Source: Pseudozobellia sp. WGM2
GTDB taxonomy: Bacteria > Bacteroidota > Bacteroidia > Flavobacteriales > Flavobacteriaceae
Direction of reading: 5' to 3'
Assembly: GCF_017810075.1 (NCBI RefSeq)
Contig: NZ_JADNYK010000010.1
Coordinates: 1-64,000 of the forward strand
Length of the DNA: 64,000 bases
This document shows, in pieces, positions 25,290-34,900 of this stretch. Both the position numbers and the translations under genes were made by a program. The notes beneath the pieces are model-generated. The model saw only the letters and a program-made list of their open reading frames with translations, was not told the origin of the DNA and did not search any database. Position 1 is the stretch's first letter, and every line of letters starts with the position of its first letter.

Positions 25290-25529
25290 ATGAAAACTAT
25301 CGCTACTTTAATTTTTGTTCTTTTTACCGGATTTACTGCACAAGCACAGAAAGCTACTGAAGAAGTAAAAGTAGAGACAGTCGAAATGTCAATTGCAATT
25401 GAAATTACGGTTGAAGAAACAACTCTTGAAAACAAAGCTGAGGTAGCTCGTTTATACAAGCGTGAAAACTACAGAGTGAAGAAGGCACTTTCTTTTACTA
25501 CCAAAAGAAACCGCGCTAAAATGGCATAA
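25290..25529 (+). CDS. Small secreted basic protein, copy 2
   Basis: The 79-residue protein has the same signal peptide, acidic middle and basic tail as the copy at 23039. Differences are conservative or sit in the signal and middle region; the tail ARLYKRENYRVKKALSFTTK keeps all but one residue. The equal conservation of the non-coding leader suggests a recent duplication, selection on the leader, or both. It is cysteine-free and exported. Function unknown. Confidence 0.8.
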   Translation: MKTIATLIFVLFTGFTAQAQKATEEVKVETVEMSIAIEITVEETTLENKAEVARLYKRENYRVKKALSFTTKRNRAKMA

Positions 25530-25837
25530 TTTAAGTTCTTTTATTTGCTTATAAATTTTTTTATATCCAATTGATTTCCGCTACTTCCGCATTCAAATAG
25601 ATATTTACTAGACTTAGTATACATTTCTAGTCTTAGAAATGACAGGTTTCATGAGTAAATGGCTCGTTAAAATACACATTGTCCCGATTTGGAGTATTGG
25701 TTATTAAAGACCATTATCGAGAAAAATAATCGGTTTGTCGTGAGATTCGATACCTAACGAATTTAAATGCTTTTGAGCGACCAAATCCTTTAGAAACGGT
25801 AGTCTTGGGGTTATTTAGTAAAACCCAAATGTTACTT
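25530..25837 (+). other. Intergenic stretch before the third small-protein paralog
   Basis: No gene is seen in these 308 bases. TTGGG (25805-25809) can pair with CCCAA (25824-25828), forming a hairpin that ends 9 nt before the ATG at 25838, the same position as P4 in the other two leaders. Upstream, TAACGAATTT and AGCGACCAAATCC loosely resemble parts of those leaders; this similarity is weak. Confidence 0.4.
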
Positions 25838-26092
25838 ATGAAAACTGCTGTCACCTTATTGTGTTTTGTGTTATTCAGTGCTATGGCCCTAGCAAATAAT
25901 GAGATAGATGTTAAGTCTGAATTTATTAAAATGGATATTGTTCTGGTTGATAGCCCTATCAGTGTTGACTCTACTGAGAAAAATGAGACTATTGCACCAA
26001 AAAGTATAGCTCGATTGTACAAGTCTAAAAATTCTAGAGTGAAAAAAGCGTTATCATTTTCAACCAAATATAACCGAGCCAAACTGGCATAG
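25838..26092 (+). CDS. Small secreted basic protein, third paralog
   Basis: From the ATG at 25838 the product is 84 residues with a signal peptide (cleavage after AMALA). The middle is acidic and divergent; the tail ARLYKSKNSRVKKALSFSTK, then YNRAKLA, matches the family of the genes at 23039 and 25290. An upstream in-frame TTG at 25805 would add 11 residues and spoil the signal peptide. The conserved tail with a variable middle points to the tail as the functional part. Confidence 0.75.
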   Translation: MKTAVTLLCFVLFSAMALANNEIDVKSEFIKMDIVLVDSPISVDSTEKNETIAPKSIARLYKSKNSRVKKALSFSTKYNRAKLA

Positions 26093-26143
26093 ATTCATAA
26101 ACGGTCTTCTATTAATAAACTTGATAAACCTAAAACTTAAATT

Positions 26144-26254
26144 ATGCTGTTAATTTATATCTTGTTAGTTGTCGGCTTTAGAGTTGTGAATGCAATCGTT
26201 TTTCCTAAAACCAAAGGTATTCTACGTCCATTGGTAATTCCTGCCAAAAGATAA
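26144..26254 (+). CDS. Possible 36-residue membrane peptide
   Basis: This short frame (ATG at 26144, TAA at 26252-26254) encodes a hydrophobic helix of about 20 residues (LLIYILLVVGFRVVNAIV) and a basic tail ending PAKR. It follows the third small-protein paralog by 51 bp on the same strand. The coherent helix-plus-basic-tail pattern supports a real small protein, but chance cannot be excluded without homologs. Confidence 0.4.
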   Translation: MLLIYILLVVGFRVVNAIVFPKTKGILRPLVIPAKR

Positions 26255-26285
26255 AATCCACTAGGTTGAAATTAAAGAGCTCTCA

Positions 26286-27527
26286 TTAGGTTGTTGGAGA
26301 TACTTGATTTCTTATACTCTTAAATCTTACAATATAATGGGTTCCCTTTTTCGAAAAATCACGTTTAATAGAACCTTGTAATTGCCTAACAAGGTTATGT
26401 ATCAGTTTGAGACCAAGTGAATTTGTTGTTTTATAACTAACTGTTTCTGGAAAGCCTACACCATCATCGCCTATATTGAGTATATATTCGTTTTTTTCGT
26501 CTTTACTGAGTTTAATTAATATCTCTCCTTTACTTTCATCTACAATACCATACTTTAAAGCATTAGTGACCGCTTCGTTGATGAGTAAACCCAACGGAAT
26601 CGCAGTATCTATATTTAGCTTAAGGTCAGGTATATCGATGTCAAGAGTAATGTTGCTGCTCGTACCTTTAATTGAGCGAATGAGATATTCTGCCAACTCT
26701 TGAACGTAAGAACGGTATTCAATTCTTGAAAGATCTTCTCTAAGGTAAAGCATTTCATGAACCATTGCCATTGAGATGACCCTATTCTGACTACTCTTTA
26801 GAAGACTTTTAACCTCTTTGTCGGCAATATTTCGTGATTGAAGGCTCAATAAGCTCGAAACGGTCTGAAGATTGTTCTTAACTCTATGATGTACTTCTTT
26901 AATAAGGGTTTCTTTCTCTATAATTTTCTCTTCCAATTCATTTTTTGTCTTGTACAGATTATGATGTGCATGTAACAGATTTTTGCCAAAAACCCCACCC
27001 AATAAATACACGGAAAATAGAATGCTTAAAAGAGCGAAAAGGTTTCTAGAATTTTCAGGTACCACATTATTTACAAAGCTAAAATCAGCTATGCTTTGAG
27101 AGTATATAAGTACAATAATCAAAAGGTTGAGATTTAAGTAGATAGAACCATATGATTTGGTGGTAACATAACCTGCAACTACTATAAGGGCAAGTACGAA
27201 TATAAAAGGACTATTTATGCCGCCACTGTAAAGAGTGATGATGCTCGCCCCTGCAAGTGTCATTATCGATACCGTATTGTAGGTAAGTAAAAGGTTTTTA
27301 TGGTATTTATAAAGAAAGGTGTTGACTAAATTGAGTATTCCGAACGCTAAAAAAACATACGGAATTACTATTTTGATATCAAGAATATAAAGACAGGTGA
27401 AAAAAAACAACAATGAAAAGACTGAGGAAAAGTAATTAACCTTGATAATTAATTTTGCCTTGTCTTTTAACCGTTCTTCTACCTGTCTTTCTTTTTGCCT
27501 ATGCATAAGGGGAACTTTTATTGGCAT
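26286..27527 (-). CDS. Membrane histidine kinase, HisKA_2 type (paralog 1)
   Basis: The 413-residue protein has six predicted helices (about 30-48, 52-72, 80-100, 108-125, 128-145, 163-183), then a short coiled coil. Next are the HisKA_2 dimerisation box EVHHRVKNNLQTVSSLL with phospho-acceptor His213, and an HATPase_c domain (N-box GLLINEAVTNALKYG, G-boxes GDDGVGFP and SLGLKLIHNLVRQLQG). Between helices 3 and 4 lies SGGINSPF (101-108), shared by both paralogs nearby and similar to the GGxxNPF quinone motif of RegB. No response regulator is adjacent, so it is an orphan kinase. Confidence 0.88.
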   Translation of the reverse strand: MPIKVPLMHRQKERQVEERLKDKAKLIIKVNYFSSVFSLLFFFTCLYILDIKIVIPYVFLAFGILNLVNTFLYKYHKNLLLTYNTVSIMTLAGASIITLYSGGINSPFIFVLALIVVAGYVTTKSYGSIYLNLNLLIIVLIYSQSIADFSFVNNVVPENSRNLFALLSILFSVYLLGGVFGKNLLHAHHNLYKTKNELEEKIIEKETLIKEVHHRVKNNLQTVSSLLSLQSRNIADKEVKSLLKSSQNRVISMAMVHEMLYLREDLSRIEYRSYVQELAEYLIRSIKGTSSNITLDIDIPDLKLNIDTAIPLGLLINEAVTNALKYGIVDESKGEILIKLSKDEKNEYILNIGDDGVGFPETVSYKTTNSLGLKLIHNLVRQLQGSIKRDFSKKGTHYIVRFKSIRNQVSPTT

Positions 27528-27641
27528 TTAAAAAGCGATTCTTTAGGAAAACACTCACGATAAAATGTAAATCTACTTATGTTTTCTCACAAAATCAAAC
27601 CTTAACAAATAGTATAAAATCTCCCAAAAATTATAATTGCA

Positions 27642-29036
27642 CTAACCTCTTTGAACTTTAGGCTTTAAATCGGTTAAATCTGAAATCTTGATGGGTTGGC
27701 CCGATTCTATACTTCGTCGAGCACCAATGCCTATCAATATAGACATTGCACCATCCCGAACACCTGCAGTTCTACCATATTCGTCTACCGTTTCAGGATT
27801 TTTGAAAATCTTATCATGTAACCTTTTGTCACCACCACCATGGCCACTCTTTTCTAGCCCAACTTGTATGGTTTCATGTTTGTTCCACAATTTATGAAGA
27901 ATAACCGGTTCATAGGTTAGTTCTTCTTTACCTGTCTGCGCCATTTCTTTCGCATGTTTTTCAGCTTCATCGATACTGTCGTTTTTAAAATATGGTATAT
28001 CTTGCCAAGCCTCGATTCTACCTTCTGTACCGTTAATGCCCATTCGCCAACCTTCGTAGGGTGAATAGGTCGTTAGCGAATAATTAAGAACAGTGTTATT
28101 GGCATATTTCACTTGGGCCGACATTTTATCGTAGATATCTATATCTTCTCTAAAAAGGCAATTATCACGAATATAGCCATCATGATTTTCATGATTGGCG
28201 TAGAGTTTCATCATACGTTCATCTTTAGTAATGTCCCAATGAAATTTGCAGTCATGTTTATGTTCACAAGTACGGCATTTTTCTCCCTTGAAGGGCCCAT
28301 TTTTTCCGTAAAATTCTAAATCACCATATGCGAAAACCTCACTCGGTTCAGAATCTATCCACCAATTTAATAAATCGAAATGGTGTGTCGATTTATGTAC
28401 CCAAAGCGATCCGCCACTTTCCATTTCGCCATGCCATCTTCTGAAATATGAGGCACCGTGATAAGTATTTAAATACCAATGAAAATCTACTGAAACCAAT
28501 TTTCCGATAGCATTGTTCATTATCAATTCTTTAACCTTTGTGGCATACGGGCTCCATCTATAATTGAAACCGACGATTAATTTTTTATCAGATTTTCTCT
28601 CTGCATCTAAAATGGCTTGGCATTTAATTTCGTCGGTGGTCAAAGGCTTTTCAGTAAGTACGTCGCACCCCATTTCTAACCCTTTTATAATATACTCATG
28701 GTGGGTTGAATCTTTGGTAGTAACAATTACCAGTTCTGGTTTTGTTTTTTTCACCATTTCTTCAAAATCGGTGAAAGTGCGACAAGAAGTACCTATGTAC
28801 TCTTTACCATACTCTAATCGACCAGGGTTTATATCGCATAGACCAACAAACTCTAGAATATCTGAATATTGATCAACAAGACGTTTTCCCCAGAACGATG
28901 TTCCCCTTACCCCAGTACCTACAAGGGCTATTTTGAGTTTTTTGGATTTACCGAAACTGAACGCAGACAAGGGTACAGCCGTGGTTGCTGCCAACATACT
29001 GATTGAAGAAATAAATTTGCGACGTGAATTTGTCAT
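27642..29036 (-). CDS. Gfo/Idh/MocA-family oxidoreductase, Tat-exported
   Basis: The 464-residue protein has a twin-arginine signal (SRRKFIS then a hydrophobic run) and a Rossmann domain (ALVGTGVRGTSFWG), with the family motif EKPLTTDEIK holding the catalytic Lys. NAD(P)-dependent or NAD-recycling sugar oxidoreduction or glycoside cleavage is the known range. An extra cysteine cluster (CRTCEHKHDC, then a Cys about 30 residues later) sits in the C-terminal half and could bind metal. It stands between two histidine-kinase paralogs on the same strand, with 79-114 bp gaps, and need not be functionally linked to them. Confidence 0.88.
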   Translation of the reverse strand: MTNSRRKFISSISMLAATTAVPLSAFSFGKSKKLKIALVGTGVRGTSFWGKRLVDQYSDILEFVGLCDINPGRLEYGKEYIGTSCRTFTDFEEMVKKTKPELVIVTTKDSTHHEYIIKGLEMGCDVLTEKPLTTDEIKCQAILDAERKSDKKLIVGFNYRWSPYATKVKELIMNNAIGKLVSVDFHWYLNTYHGASYFRRWHGEMESGGSLWVHKSTHHFDLLNWWIDSEPSEVFAYGDLEFYGKNGPFKGEKCRTCEHKHDCKFHWDITKDERMMKLYANHENHDGYIRDNCLFREDIDIYDKMSAQVKYANNTVLNYSLTTYSPYEGWRMGINGTEGRIEAWQDIPYFKNDSIDEAEKHAKEMAQTGKEELTYEPVILHKLWNKHETIQVGLEKSGHGGGDKRLHDKIFKNPETVDEYGRTAGVRDGAMSILIGIGARRSIESGQPIKISDLTDLKPKVQRG

Positions 29037-29115
29037 TATCTTTAGGTTTAAGGAGTTTAGACTTAAAGATATTGATTTTTATAGAATTGATTTTTTCTGT
29101 TTTAAGTCTTGAATA

Positions 29116-30327
29116 TTACGAATGAAATTCTGTGGAGCTTATTTCTTTGAAAGCAATATTATAAGTGGTACCTAGACATGATGGGTCTCGCTCAACGGAA
29201 CCTTTTAATTGCCTTGCTAGTGTATGAATCAGTTTTAATCCCAAAGATTTTGTGGTTCTTAAATCAATATCTTTCCCATACCCAATACCATTATCGCTAA
29301 TACTTAAAAAGTAAGTTTTGCCATCTGCCTCTTTGACCAGTTTAATATCAATTTTTCCGTTAATATTTTCGACGAAACCATACTTGAGCGAATTGGTTAT
29401 TGCTTCGTTGATTAATAAGCCTAGGGGTATTGCCGTATCGATACCCAACTCTATATTAGGTATATCAAGATGAATCTTTACATCTTTATCACCTCCTGCT
29501 GAATTTATCAGGTAGTCGCTCAATTCTTCTACATACGATTTGAATTCAATTCTAGATAAATTTTCACGCAGATAAAGCATTTCGTGAATCATTGCCATAG
29601 CATTCACTCTATTTTGACTGCTTTGAACAATTTGTTTAATTTTATTATTGCTCGAATTTTTTGATTGAAGATTCAGAAGACTAGAGACAGTTTGTAAATT
29701 ATTTTTGACACGATGGTGAACAGTACGAAGTAAAACTTCTTTTTCTTCTATTCGTTCTTCAATATGTGTTTTAGATGTTATCATAGAATGATGGGCCTTT
29801 AAAAGATCTTTGCCAAATACACCCCCTAAAATATAGACTGAAAAGAGCAAGCTCAATAGGCTAAAGAGCTCTTTTGATGAATCGGGTACCTCATTAATTG
29901 ACCGATACACTCCCATTTCACTTAACAGGTACATTAAAACAATAACTACAACTATCGTAGTAAGATATATTTTACCAAAGAATCTGGCTGATATGTAACC
30001 CCCTAATACGATAATTACTAAAACAAATATGAACGGGCTGTTAATTCCTCCGGATAGAAGTGTTACTGAAGAAGCGCCTATAAAAGACAGTGCTGCCGCT
30101 ATTACGGCAGATAGCGTTAGTTTTCTATAGAATTGAAGATAGTATAGATTAAGTAAATTGAGTAGGGCAAACCCAAAGAAAATGAATGGTAGAATGCCAT
30201 TGATGTCGAGAGCGTAAATACAAAATAAGCCGAAAACTATACTTAAGAAGGAAGAATTACAGATAAATTTTTTTAGCAACCGAGTCTGGTTGTTTAATCT
30301 AAATTCTATTTTACTGCCTTCGGACAT
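29116..30327 (-). CDS. Membrane histidine kinase, HisKA_2 type (paralog 2)
   Basis: The 403-residue paralog of the kinases at 26286 and 30619 has the same six-helix N-terminus, with GGINSPF at 93-99 between helices 3 and 4. The HisKA_2 box TVHHRVKNNLQTVSSLLNLQ and an HATPase_c domain with GLLINEAITNSLKYG and SDNGIGYG follow. Expected to autophosphorylate at the first His of HHRVKNN and pass the phosphate to a regulator encoded elsewhere. The 291 bases upstream (30328-30618) hold no gene that I can see; they contain two copies of ATCGTAGC. Confidence 0.88.
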   Translation of the reverse strand: MSEGSKIEFRLNNQTRLLKKFICNSSFLSIVFGLFCIYALDINGILPFIFFGFALLNLLNLYYLQFYRKLTLSAVIAAALSFIGASSVTLLSGGINSPFIFVLVIIVLGGYISARFFGKIYLTTIVVVIVLMYLLSEMGVYRSINEVPDSSKELFSLLSLLFSVYILGGVFGKDLLKAHHSMITSKTHIEERIEEKEVLLRTVHHRVKNNLQTVSSLLNLQSKNSSNNKIKQIVQSSQNRVNAMAMIHEMLYLRENLSRIEFKSYVEELSDYLINSAGGDKDVKIHLDIPNIELGIDTAIPLGLLINEAITNSLKYGFVENINGKIDIKLVKEADGKTYFLSISDNGIGYGKDIDLRTTKSLGLKLIHTLARQLKGSVERDPSCLGTTYNIAFKEISSTEFHS

Positions 30328-30618
30328 TTATTTGCCAAGTGAATTTGAATATGGCTACGATAATCCCAATTTTGATATTTTTTCGTACCGCTACGATCTG
30401 TTTATGATTATGAAACGGTTAAAAATTTTAAAGAGCGTTAGGATATTTCGGCATTAAACTACGACTTTATTACGAAGAATCTCTAGTTATTTATTTAAAA
30501 ATTTCTGATTATTTGCTTCATTTAGCTGTTTCAAGGGTGAATTAAAGGGATATTGAAATTTTCTATTGAATTATTGTATATTGACTTAATGACCACCAGA
30601 ATATATAATTAGAGATGT

Positions 30619-31836
30619 TTAAGAAGTTTTGATAGCGCCTTTTTCAATATCACGAAATGTTACAAGGTAACTGGCTCCTTGTTCTATTTTTATTCTTCTT
30701 ATAGAACCATGAAGCTGCCTTGCGAGATTATGTATGAGTTTTAGGCCTAACGATTTTGAATTGCTAAAGTCTAAATCATCAGGAAAACCGATTCCATTAT
30801 CACTTATTCGCAGCGAATAAGTGTTTTGCTCATTTTCTTTTTGTAGACTAATCTTTATACTGCCTTGGTTGCTTTCTACGAAACCATATTTTAATGAATT
30901 TGTCACGGCTTCATTGATTAATAAACCCAAGGGAATGGTAGAGTCTACACTCAACTGTATATCAGGTATATCTAAATCGATATGTATGTTTTTTTGTTTA
31001 GAGTTAAGTGATTGAACTAAAAAATCGGTTAGTTCATGAACATACAATTTGAACTCTATCTTTGATAAATTCTGTCTCAAATAGAGCATTTCATGAATCA
31101 TTGCCATTGATAATACCCTATTCTGACTTCCTTTTATCAATTCTTTTATTTGTTGATTATCTGTATTCTTTGATTGAAGATTGAGTAGACTCGAAACAGT
31201 CTGTAAATTATTTTTCACTCGGTGGTGTACCTCTCGCAAAAGCGTGTCTTTCTCATCAATTCTTTTCTCTATTTCGGTTTTTGAGTGGTAAAGAGAATGG
31301 TGGGTTTCTAATAAGTTTTTTCCAAAGATCCAGCCCAATAAATAAACTGCAAACAATATACTTGCTAAACTGAATAGGTCTTTCGATTTTTCGGGAACGT
31401 CATCTGGTATGAAATTTGGGAAGTAGTTGCTCACAAAAAATAATATTATAATACTGGCCAGTACTAGATAAAGATAAATTTGGCCGAAAAGCTGTGTAGA
31501 AACATAACCCGCAAGTACGATTATAGCTAGTATGAATATAAATGGGCTAGTAATACCACCACTACATAAGCAAATGACCATGGTACTGGTCCATGATAAA
31601 ATCGATGTATTAATGGCCATCGTCGTCAAGTTGTTATGATACCTGAACAAGTAGGTATTCAAGAAATTAAGACCTGCATATAGACAAAATACAAAAGGTA
31701 TAGTGCCATAGACATCGATTATAAATAGGCAGAGTAAGGCAAAAATTAAGCTCAATGTTGAAGAAGTGTAATTAAACTTCCGCAAGAGCTTGAGCTTATT
31801 GTCTATTCTATCATGATTAACTGTATTTTTCTTCAT
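30619..31836 (-). CDS. Membrane histidine kinase, HisKA_2 type (paralog 3)
   Basis: The 405-residue third member has the same order: six predicted helices with GGITSPF at 93-99, a short coiled coil, the HisKA_2 box EVHHRVKNNLQTVSSLLNLQ, then HATPase_c with GLLINEAVTNSLKYG and SDNGIGFP. The sensor regions of the three kinases differ far more than their catalytic parts, except around GGI[NT]SPFIF and the following GY, which argues that this loop is functional. It is transcribed in the same direction as secA, the other kinases and the oxidoreductase, but each gene seems to have its own upstream gap. Confidence 0.88.
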   Translation of the reverse strand: MKKNTVNHDRIDNKLKLLRKFNYTSSTLSLIFALLCLFIIDVYGTIPFVFCLYAGLNFLNTYLFRYHNNLTTMAINTSILSWTSTMVICLCSGGITSPFIFILAIIVLAGYVSTQLFGQIYLYLVLASIIILFFVSNYFPNFIPDDVPEKSKDLFSLASILFAVYLLGWIFGKNLLETHHSLYHSKTEIEKRIDEKDTLLREVHHRVKNNLQTVSSLLNLQSKNTDNQQIKELIKGSQNRVLSMAMIHEMLYLRQNLSKIEFKLYVHELTDFLVQSLNSKQKNIHIDLDIPDIQLSVDSTIPLGLLINEAVTNSLKYGFVESNQGSIKISLQKENEQNTYSLRISDNGIGFPDDLDFSNSKSLGLKLIHNLARQLHGSIRRIKIEQGASYLVTFRDIEKGAIKTS

Positions 31837-31947
31837 ACATTATTGCCGATACAGCATTTTTTCGGTAAAAAATCTTAACAGAATAAATCTTCTCAAAAGA
31901 TACGCAAAACTCTGTATTACAATGCTATGTGATGATGTATAAAATAA

Positions 31948-31976
31948 AAAACGGCAACTTATTAAGTTGCCGTTTT
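31948..31976 (-). terminator. secA terminator
   Basis: AAAACGGCAACTT pairs with AAGTTGCCGTTTT over an ATT loop, a 13-bp perfect stem. On the minus strand it ends in a T-rich run, just after the secA stop. Confidence 0.85.
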
Positions 31977-31997
31977 CCCCAGATAGTTTTTATCTAT

Positions 31998-34900
31998 CTA
32001 ATTATCGGTCAAGACCCATTCGCCATTATTGATAAGCGGTTCGGCCTGTTTGTATTTGACCGTTTTATTCTCACCTGTCATTACATTTTTTATGGTAACC
32101 CTATCGTTACGACCAATTTTCGGGCGCTCTCTAGTTATCGTTTCGGTCACCTGAGGCCTTTGACCCTGTGTCTCGCCAGCTGAGCGATTTCGGGCTGCTA
32201 ATTCGTCGCTATTCGGTATCTCTTCTTTAGAGGTTTGTAGGTTCTCTTTAGGTCTACGAACATTTCTGGCTTCTTGAATTTCACTTGGGTTACCGCTAGG
32301 TAGTTCTCCCTTAAATAAGAATGCAACCACTTCTTTGTTTACTTTGTCAATCATACCTTTAAAAAGTTCAAATGCTTCAAACTTGTAAATCAACAGAGGG
32401 TCTTTTTGCTCATGTACCGCTAACTGAACCGATTGTTTCAACTCATCCATTTTACGCAAATGGGTTTTCCATGAATCATCGATAATGGCCAAAGTAATGT
32501 TCTTTTCAAAATCATTGACCAACTGTCTACCCTCAGTCTCATAAGCACCTTGTAAATCGGTAACTACATTCAAGGTTTTGATTCCATCGGTGAACGGCAC
32601 TACGATGCGTTCAAACTTGTTGCTGCTATCTTCGTAAACTTTTTTGATTACAGGAAGAGCGGTTGCCGCATTACGTTCCATTTTTTCAAGATAATGCTTG
32701 TATGCCGAGTCATACACCTTCATAGCAACATCTTGTACGCTCAATCTCGCGAAATCATTTTCTGAAATAGGGGAGGTGATGGAGAAATACTTGATTAATT
32801 CAAATTCAAAATTTTTGTAGTCACTAGCGGCTTTATTGGTATCGACAATTACCTCACAGGTGTCATAGACCATATTGGCAATATCTACCTTGAGACGTTC
32901 CCCCTGAAGGGCGTGTCTTCTTCTCTTATAGACTACCTCACGCTGGGCGTTCATCACATCATCATACTCAAGCAAACGCTTTCTTACTCCAAAATTGTTT
33001 TCCTCAACCTTTTTCTGTGCTCTTTCGATAGATTTGGTCATCATCGAATGCTGAATGACTTCACCTTCTTCCAAGCCCATTTTATCCATCATCTTAGCAA
33101 CTCGGTCAGACCCGAACAAGCGCATTAGATTGTCTTCTAGAGACACATAAAACTGAGAGCTTCCAGGATCCCCCTGACGACCTGAACGACCTCTCAACTG
33201 TCTGTCGACACGTCGAGAATCATGCCTTTCAGTACCGATGATCGCAAGACCACCTGCACCTTTTACTTCGTTGGTCAATTTAATATCGGTACCACGACCC
33301 GCCATATTGGTTGCAATCGTTACAACCCCTGGGTTACCTGCTTCTGCAACAACATCTGCTTCTTTCTTGTGTAATTTAGCATTCAGCACATTGTGCGGAA
33401 CTTTTCTAATGTTCAACATGCGCGATAACAATTCTGATATTTCTACGGATGTTGTACCGATCAATATTGGTCTACCTGCTTGTGAGAGCTTTGTTACCTC
33501 ATCAATAATAGCATTATATTTCTCACGCTTTGTTTTGTAAATCAAATCGTTTCTATCGTCTCTGGCAATAGGTCGGTTGGTCGGTATCTCCATAACGTCC
33601 AACTTATATATTTCCCAGAATTCACCTGCCTCTGTGACCGCTGTACCTGTCATACCGGCCAGCTTATTGTACATTCTAAAATAGTTCTGTAACGTAACGG
33701 TGGCAAAAGTCTGCGTAAGGGCCTCGATTTTGACGTTCTCTTTGGCCTCGATAGCTTGGTGTAATCCATCGGAGTAACGACGACCATCCATAATACGGCC
33801 GGTTTGCTCATCAACAATCATAACCTTATTGTCCATGACCACATACTCCACATCTTTTTCGAATAAGGTGTATGCTTTCAGTAATTGGGTCATGGTATGA
33901 ATACGTTCGCTTTTCACCCCAAATTCTTTGAAAAGCTCTTCTTTAAGTTCGGCCTCTTTTTCAACCTCTAGATTTTGATTCTCGATTTTGGCAATTTCAC
34001 CGCCTATATCGGGCATAACGAAGAAGTCACGATCCTGTGCGCCAGAGATATGGTCTACACCTTTATCGGTCAATTCTATTTGATTGTTTTTCTCATCGAT
34101 TACAAACAATAAATCTTCATCAACAACAGGCATTTCCCTATTGTTGTCTTGCATATAATAACTTTCTGTTTTTTGAAGCAATTGCTTGATGCCTTCTTCA
34201 CTAAGGTATTTGATGAGAGCTTTGTTCTTCGGAAGGCCTCGGTGAACTCTCAATAATAGAAACCCACCTTCTTTGGTATCGCCGGCGGCAATCAATTTTT
34301 TGGCCTCTGCCAATACACCTGTTAGGTGGTGTCGTTGTTTGTTTACGATATCACCAACCTTCGGCTTCAGTTCATTGAATTCATGTCTGTCACCTTCTGG
34401 TACGGGCCCAGAAATAATCAAAGGAGTACGGGCGTCATCGATTAAAACCGAATCTACCTCATCTACGATGGCATAATGGTGTGGGCGCTGTACAAGATCT
34501 TTTGGGGTATGGGCCATGTTATCTCGCAAGTAGTCAAAACCAAATTCATTATTGGTACCATAAGTGATATCTGCATTATAAGCAGCTCTTCTACCTTCTG
34601 AATTAGGTCTGTGATAATCTATACAATCGACTGAAAGACCATGAAATTCAAAAATTGGAGCCATCCAGGCGCTATCCCTTTTGGCCAAGTAATCATTGAC
34701 CGTTACCAAATGAGCGCCATGACCGGCCAAAGCATTAAGATACAAAGGAAGAGTAGCCACCAAAGTTTTACCTTCTCCGGTCTGCATTTCTGCAATTTTA
34801 CCTTGATGCAGGGCGATACCACCAATAAGCTGTACATCGTAATGAACCATATCCCAAGTGACCTCTTTGCCGGCGGCATCCCAAGAGTTGCTCCAAATTG

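Larger units (their letters stand above)
25117..25529 (+). repeat. 413-bp duplication, copy 2
   Basis: This is the second copy of the leader-plus-gene unit found at 22866-23278, colinear and without indels. Similarity stops near GGTTCAAATGCA on the left and at the stop codon on the right. No target-site duplication or transposase is associated with it. Confidence 0.9.

Noticed and set aside
22966-25459. Antisense frames of 80 codons opposite the two small-protein genes
   Set aside because: They are mirrored because the DNA is duplicated; they lack a plausible signal or composition, and the sense frames have a clean signal peptide and conserved tail.
22866-25529. Duplicated segment as an insertion sequence or CRISPR-like repeat
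   Set aside because: There are only two copies, with a gene inside each, no terminal inverted repeats, no transposase, and no regular spacers.
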